DNA from: Burkholderiales bacterium
Lineage (GTDB): Bacteria > Pseudomonadota > Gammaproteobacteria > Burkholderiales > Burkholderiaceae_E
Assembly: GCA_026399835.1 (NCBI GenBank)
Contig: JAPLQE010000022.1
Span: 1 to 35,446, forward strand
Length of the DNA stretch: 35,446 nt
Reading direction: 5' to 3'
The number at the start of each line of letters is the position of its first letter. The stretch's first letter is position 1. A program made the translations under genes and the position numbers. This document shows positions 32,517-35,446 of the stretch, piece by piece. Under the pieces are notes generated by a model. The model made no database searches. It saw only the letters and a program-made list of their open reading frames with translations, and was not told the DNA's origin.

Positions 32517-34109
32517 TCAGGCCTTCATCACGGTGTCGTTGAGCGCATCCATCAGACCCCAGATGCCCTGCGGACGGTCCTGCACGCGGTTGTGGAACGC
32601 GATGTGCGACACCGACTCGGTGAGGAACGCCACCGGGCAGTCGTCGACGATCAGCCGCTGCACATCCTTGTAGAGCGCCTTGCGCCGCGCCTGGTTCATC
32701 TCCTGCCCCGCGGCGGCCAGCAGTTCGTCGACCTTCGGGTTCGAGTAGCTCTGGGTGTTGGACCAGATCACGCCCGGCTTGATGTTGGAGCTGAGCCAGG
32801 TGCGATGCACGCCGATCACCGGGTCCCCCCAGTTCCAGACGTTGTCGATGGTCATCTCGAACTGATGCGACGCCACGCGTCGCGCCCAGGCCGGGAAGTC
32901 CGGCGAGGTACGCAGCGTGACGTCGACGCCGACCTTGGCGAGACCGGCCTTGACGAATTCCGCAGCCACCCTGAAGACACCGATGCCGGGCGGCACATCC
33001 AGCTCGAGCGCGACCCGGGTGCCGCCGGCGCCCGGCTTCAGGCCGGCCTGATCGAGCAGCTGGATCGCCTTCTGCGGGTTGAAGTCGTAGCGCTCGACCT
33101 CGGCGGAGAAATACGGGCTGCTGGCGGCGATCGGGCCCGTGGAGCGTTTCGGCACGCCCCCGAACTGCTGTTCGATCAGCGTCTTCTTGTCGATCGCGAA
33201 GTTGATGGCCTGCCGCACCTGCCGGTCGGCGAGCTTCGGACTCTTCGTGTTGAACGCCAGCCAGGTGAGCGGCCCGATCGCCGGCCCGGTGCCGGCGTCG
33301 AGCGTGGTGTTGGGCACCCGCCGCAGACGCTCGATGTCCCGGGCGTCGGTCGCTTCGCTGTGGACGTCGATCTCGCCCCGCTCGTAGGCGAGCAGCTGGC
33401 TGGCGGGGTCCTTGAAGTAGCGAACGATCACGCGCGAGAGCTTCGGCGCACCCTTGAGGAAGAACCGGTCGAAGGCCTCCAGCACCAGCAGCTCGCCCGG
33501 CTTGAACTCGACCAGGCGAAACGGCCCGGAGCCGATCGGATTCGCGTTGCGGGGGTGGATCTTGACGTCCGTGCCGTCGCCGTAGAGGTGCTTCGGGATG
33601 ATGGGCGTCAGCGACGTCGACATCGCCAGCAGCACGGCGGGGTGCGGCTCGGAGAGCCGGACCACCGCGGTGTGCGGGTCGTTGATGGTGACCGCGTTCA
33701 CCGGCCCGTACATCGAGCGGAACGGATGGTTGTCGCGGATCGTCTCGATCGAGAACTTCACGTCCTCGGCGGTGATCGGGCGACCGTCGTGGAACACCGC
33801 GTCACGACGCAGGTACAGCGTCACGCTGCGGTTGTCCGGCGACAGGTCCCAGCGCTCGGCGAGGTAGGGCTGGGGTTTCCAGTTCCGGTCCATGCGGATC
33901 GGCGAGGCGAAGAGCTGCGCGGCCGGCATCATCGTCGCGATGCCGCTCTGCACCGCGGAGTTCAGGTGCCTGGGCACCTGGGTGCTGCCGATCACGAGCA
34001 CGCCGCCCTTGGCCGCCTGCGCGGCGACATGCAGCGGAACGCCGAACAGGCTGGCGCCGGCAAAGGCGGCACCTGCATTGAGGAACTGGCGTCGGTCGGG
34101 GTGGATCAT
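32517..34109 (-). CDS. Periplasmic solute-binding protein of peptide-type ABC transporter (SBP_bac_5)
   Basis: 530 residues. A Tat-type signal opens the protein (HPDRRQFLNAGAAFAGASLF, with a VAAQA cleavage-like site), so it is exported folded. The mature part shows the family blocks LAERWDLSPDNRSVTLYLR, VFHDGRPITAEDVKFSIE, NPIGSGPFRLVEFKPGE, YERGEIDV and RQAINFAIDKKTLIE. It delivers the solute to the permeases encoded downstream. The start ATG 34109 is preferred over ATG 34115 because GAGGAG then has an eight-base spacer; with the earlier ATG it has only two. Family members bind peptides, but also glutathione, nickel complexes, opines or sugars, so specificity is open; the amidohydrolase in the operon points to an amide-containing ligand. 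Confidence 0.92.
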   Translation of the reverse strand: MIHPDRRQFLNAGAAFAGASLFGVPLHVAAQAAKGGVLVIGSTQVPRHLNSAVQSGIATMMPAAQLFASPIRMDRNWKPQPYLAERWDLSPDNRSVTLYLRRDAVFHDGRPITAEDVKFSIETIRDNHPFRSMYGPVNAVTINDPHTAVVRLSEPHPAVLLAMSTSLTPIIPKHLYGDGTDVKIHPRNANPIGSGPFRLVEFKPGELLVLEAFDRFFLKGAPKLSRVIVRYFKDPASQLLAYERGEIDVHSEATDARDIERLRRVPNTTLDAGTGPAIGPLTWLAFNTKSPKLADRQVRQAINFAIDKKTLIEQQFGGVPKRSTGPIAASSPYFSAEVERYDFNPQKAIQLLDQAGLKPGAGGTRVALELDVPPGIGVFRVAAEFVKAGLAKVGVDVTLRTSPDFPAWARRVASHQFEMTIDNVWNWGDPVIGVHRTWLSSNIKPGVIWSNTQSYSNPKVDELLAAAGQEMNQARRKALYKDVQRLIVDDCPVAFLTESVSHIAFHNRVQDRPQGIWGLMDALNDTVMKA

Positions 34110-34263
34110 GGTCATCACTCCTCGGTGTCCGGGACAGGTCTCGGGTCGCTCGACGGCCCGTCCCGACCATATCGTGCTACGGGACACCGTGGAACGTTCC
34201 GTTCCGGTTTTTGTTGCGTGGCGCGCGGACTTCATCGCGGCGGCCGCGGTGTAGGATCGGCGG
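34110..34263. promoter_or_regulatory. Divergent control region between ABC operon and dehydratase gene
   Basis: 154 bases. Towards the transporter it holds the Shine-Dalgarno GAGGAG (minus strand). In the middle is a perfect ten-base palindrome GGAACGTTCC (34191-34200), followed by a GTTCC half-repeat, a plausible operator. A T-rich patch (GGTTTTTGTTG) begins near 34207. Towards the dehydratase lies TAGGATCG (34252-34259). No regulator gene is adjacent. Confidence 0.5.
34252..34259 (+). promoter_or_regulatory. TAGGATCG element immediately before the dehydratase gene
   Basis: TAGGAT ends six bases before the ATG at 34264, so if it is a -10 box the transcript would start at or beside the start codon. 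The spacer CGGCGG is GC-rich and offers no room for a spaced Shine-Dalgarno on a normal leader. Confidence 0.45.
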
Positions 34264-35226
34264 ATGAGCCTGCCCGATCACTCCGACGTCGTCGCCGCGG
34301 CCGCGCGCCTGGCCGGCGTCGCGCACCGCACGCCGGTGCTCACCTCGCGGACCGCCGACGCGGCGACCGGCGCGAACCTGTACTTCAAGTGCGAGGCCCT
34401 GCAGCGCGGCGGCGCCTTCAAGTTCCGCGGGGCCTACAACGCCATCGCGGCGCTGCCCGAGGCACAGCGTCGGACCGGCGTGGTCGCCTATTCGTCGGGC
34501 AACCACGCGCAGGCGATCGCCTACGCGGCCTCGCTGCTCGGCGTGCCCGCGACGATCGTGATGCCGGCGGATGCTCCCGCGGCCAAGCTCGCCGCCACCC
34601 GCGGCTACGGCGGCACGGTCGTGCTGTACGACCGCTACACCGACGACCGCGAGGCGATCGGCCGACGCATCGCCGAGGAACAGGGCCTGTCGCTGATCCC
34701 CCCCTACGACCACCGGGACGTGATCGCCGGGCAGGGCACGGCGGCCCTCGAGCTGTTCGAGGAGGTGGGGCCGCTCGATGTGCTGGTGGCCTGCCTCGGC
34801 GGGGGCGGCCTGACCGCGGGTTCGGTCCTCGCAGCCGACGGGGCCTCGCCGGACTGCGCGGTCTGGGGCGCGGAGCCGGAGGCCGGCGACGACGGCCGTC
34901 GCTCGCTCGCCGAAGGGCGCATCGTCCACATCGAGGTGCCCAAGACGATCGCCGACGGCGCGCAGACCCAGCACCTGGGCGACCTCACCTTCGCGATCCT
35001 GCGCCGTGGTGCCGCCGGCATCGTGACCGCGTCCGACGCGCAGCTGGTCCAGGCGATGCGGTTCTTCGCCGAGCGGATGAAGCTGGTGGTCGAGCCGACC
35101 GGCGCGCTCGCAGCGGCCGCGGTGTTCTCCGGCGCGATCCCGGTGAAGGGCCTGCGGGTGGGCGTGATCCTCAGCGGCGGCAACGTCGACGTCGCGCGGT
35201 ATGCGGCGCTGCTGCAGGGCGGCTGA
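34264..35226 (+). CDS. PLP-dependent threonine / threo-3-hydroxyaspartate dehydratase-like enzyme
   Basis: 320 residues, fold-type II PLP enzyme. The cofactor lysine is Lys53 in GGAFKFRGAYNA; the substrate loop is SSGNHAQA, the phosphate-binding glycine loop CLGGGGLTAG and the C-terminal SGGNVD box caps the cofactor. The length of about 320 and lack of an ACT domain place it with catabolic threonine dehydratase, serine racemase and threo-3-hydroxyaspartate dehydratase, not with feedback-controlled IlvA (about 500). It would remove ammonia from a beta-hydroxy amino acid to give a 2-oxo acid. It lies between the ABC operon and a second amidohydrolase, so it may act on the amino-acid part of a compound they import and hydrolyse. 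Confidence 0.85.
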   Translation: MSLPDHSDVVAAAARLAGVAHRTPVLTSRTADAATGANLYFKCEALQRGGAFKFRGAYNAIAALPEAQRRTGVVAYSSGNHAQAIAYAASLLGVPATIVMPADAPAAKLAATRGYGGTVVLYDRYTDDREAIGRRIAEEQGLSLIPPYDHRDVIAGQGTAALELFEEVGPLDVLVACLGGGGLTAGSVLAADGASPDCAVWGAEPEAGDDGRRSLAEGRIVHIEVPKTIADGAQTQHLGDLTFAILRRGAAGIVTASDAQLVQAMRFFAERMKLVVEPTGALAAAAVFSGAIPVKGLRVGVILSGGNVDVARYAALLQGG

Positions 35227-35246
35227 CGGACCACGGGCCCGTCCAC

Positions 35247-35295
35247 GTCGAAGACCGTCACACCGCCGGAGATCGCCACCATGTCGAAGACCGTC
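35247..35295 (+). repeat. 13-base direct repeat at the start of the last gene
   Basis: GTCGAAGACCGTC occurs at 35247-35259 and again at 35283-35295, where it encodes residues 2-5 of the amidohydrolase. The copies are 36 bases apart and bracket the GGAG ribosome-binding site. Confidence 0.8.
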
Positions 35296-35446
35296 GTCTA
35301 CGCCGCCCGCCGCATCGTCACGATGGATCCGGCGCGGCCCCGGGCCGACCATGTCGCGGTCCGCGACGGCCGCGTGCTCGCGGTCGGCGCCCTCGACGCC
35401 ATGCGTGCCTGGGGGCCGTTCGAGCTCGACGATCGGTTCGCCGACA
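35281..35446 (+). CDS. YtcJ-like amidohydrolase, 5' end only
   Basis: The first 55 residues are in the window. They form the N-terminal beta domain of an Amidohydro_3 protein: VVYAARRIVTMDPARP, then HVAVRDGRVLAVG and WGPFELDDRFAD. The same blocks occur in the amidohydrolase at 26902-28539 (YSARRIITMNPSQP, HVAVRDGRILGAG, WGPHTLDARFAD), so the two are close paralogues or arose from the same family. The start ATG 35281 has GGAG nine bases upstream. It follows the dehydratase gene by 54 bases on the same strand and is probably co-transcribed with it. Metal-binding residues lie beyond the window end. Confidence 0.85.
   Translation, partial: MSKTVVYAARRIVTMDPARPRADHVAVRDGRVLAVGALDAMRAWGPFELDDRFAD

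Overview
The window is a GC-rich (roughly 70 %, estimated by eye), densely coding stretch of a betaproteobacterial chromosome, most likely Burkholderiales. The best evidence is the housekeeping block polA / LOG-family gene / thrB (choline-kinase-fold homoserine kinase) / BPSS1780-type membrane protein / uvrD, which is a Burkholderiales-like arrangement. Genus is not resolved. I see no rRNA, tRNA, CRISPR array, insertion sequence or prophage, and no gene-free stretch above 300 bases.

Layout. (1) 1-2117: the 3' end of a beta-lactamase-fold serine hydrolase, then, on the minus strand, a Tat-exported dienelactone-hydrolase-like protein followed by a transglutaminase-like protein. (2) 2266-11064, plus strand: a tightly coupled glycogen/maltodextrin operon, made of a short alpha-glucan phosphorylase, glgB, a single 1409-residue GlgX::MalQ fusion and a small membrane protein. 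Every junction overlaps by 1-4 bases. (3) 11090-18978: polA (minus), divergent LOG-family gene, thrB, BPSS1780-like membrane gene, uvrD (minus). (4) 19050-19814: an SDR oxidoreductase. (5) 19864-26888: a minus-strand operon for a cytoplasmic-facing molybdoenzyme of SoeABC type (sulfite to sulfate, electrons to quinone) with a SulP-type anion transporter lacking a STAS domain, and a divergent LysR regulator. (6) 26902-34109: a minus-strand operon for a dipeptide/oligopeptide-type ABC importer (binding protein, two permeases, two ATPases) ending in a YtcJ-like amidohydrolase. (7) 34264 to the end: divergent threonine/hydroxyaspartate dehydratase-like PLP enzyme, then the start of a second amidohydrolase closely resembling the one in (6).

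How the genes work together. The glycogen block can debranch, phosphorolyse and rearrange alpha-glucans. The Soe block forms a plausible detoxification/energy module: sulfite oxidised in the cytoplasm, electrons passed to the membrane, sulfate leaving through SulP, with LysR as likely sensor. The last block looks like uptake and hydrolysis of an amide-type compound followed by deamination of a hydroxy-amino acid; the substrate is unknown.

The most interesting non-gene signals are a recurrent TAGRATCG element upstream of five genes (in two or three of them so close to the start codon that the mRNA would be leaderless or nearly so), the polA/LOG divergent pair whose candidate start codons lie on two CATG palindromes, and two related amidohydrolases flanking one transporter.
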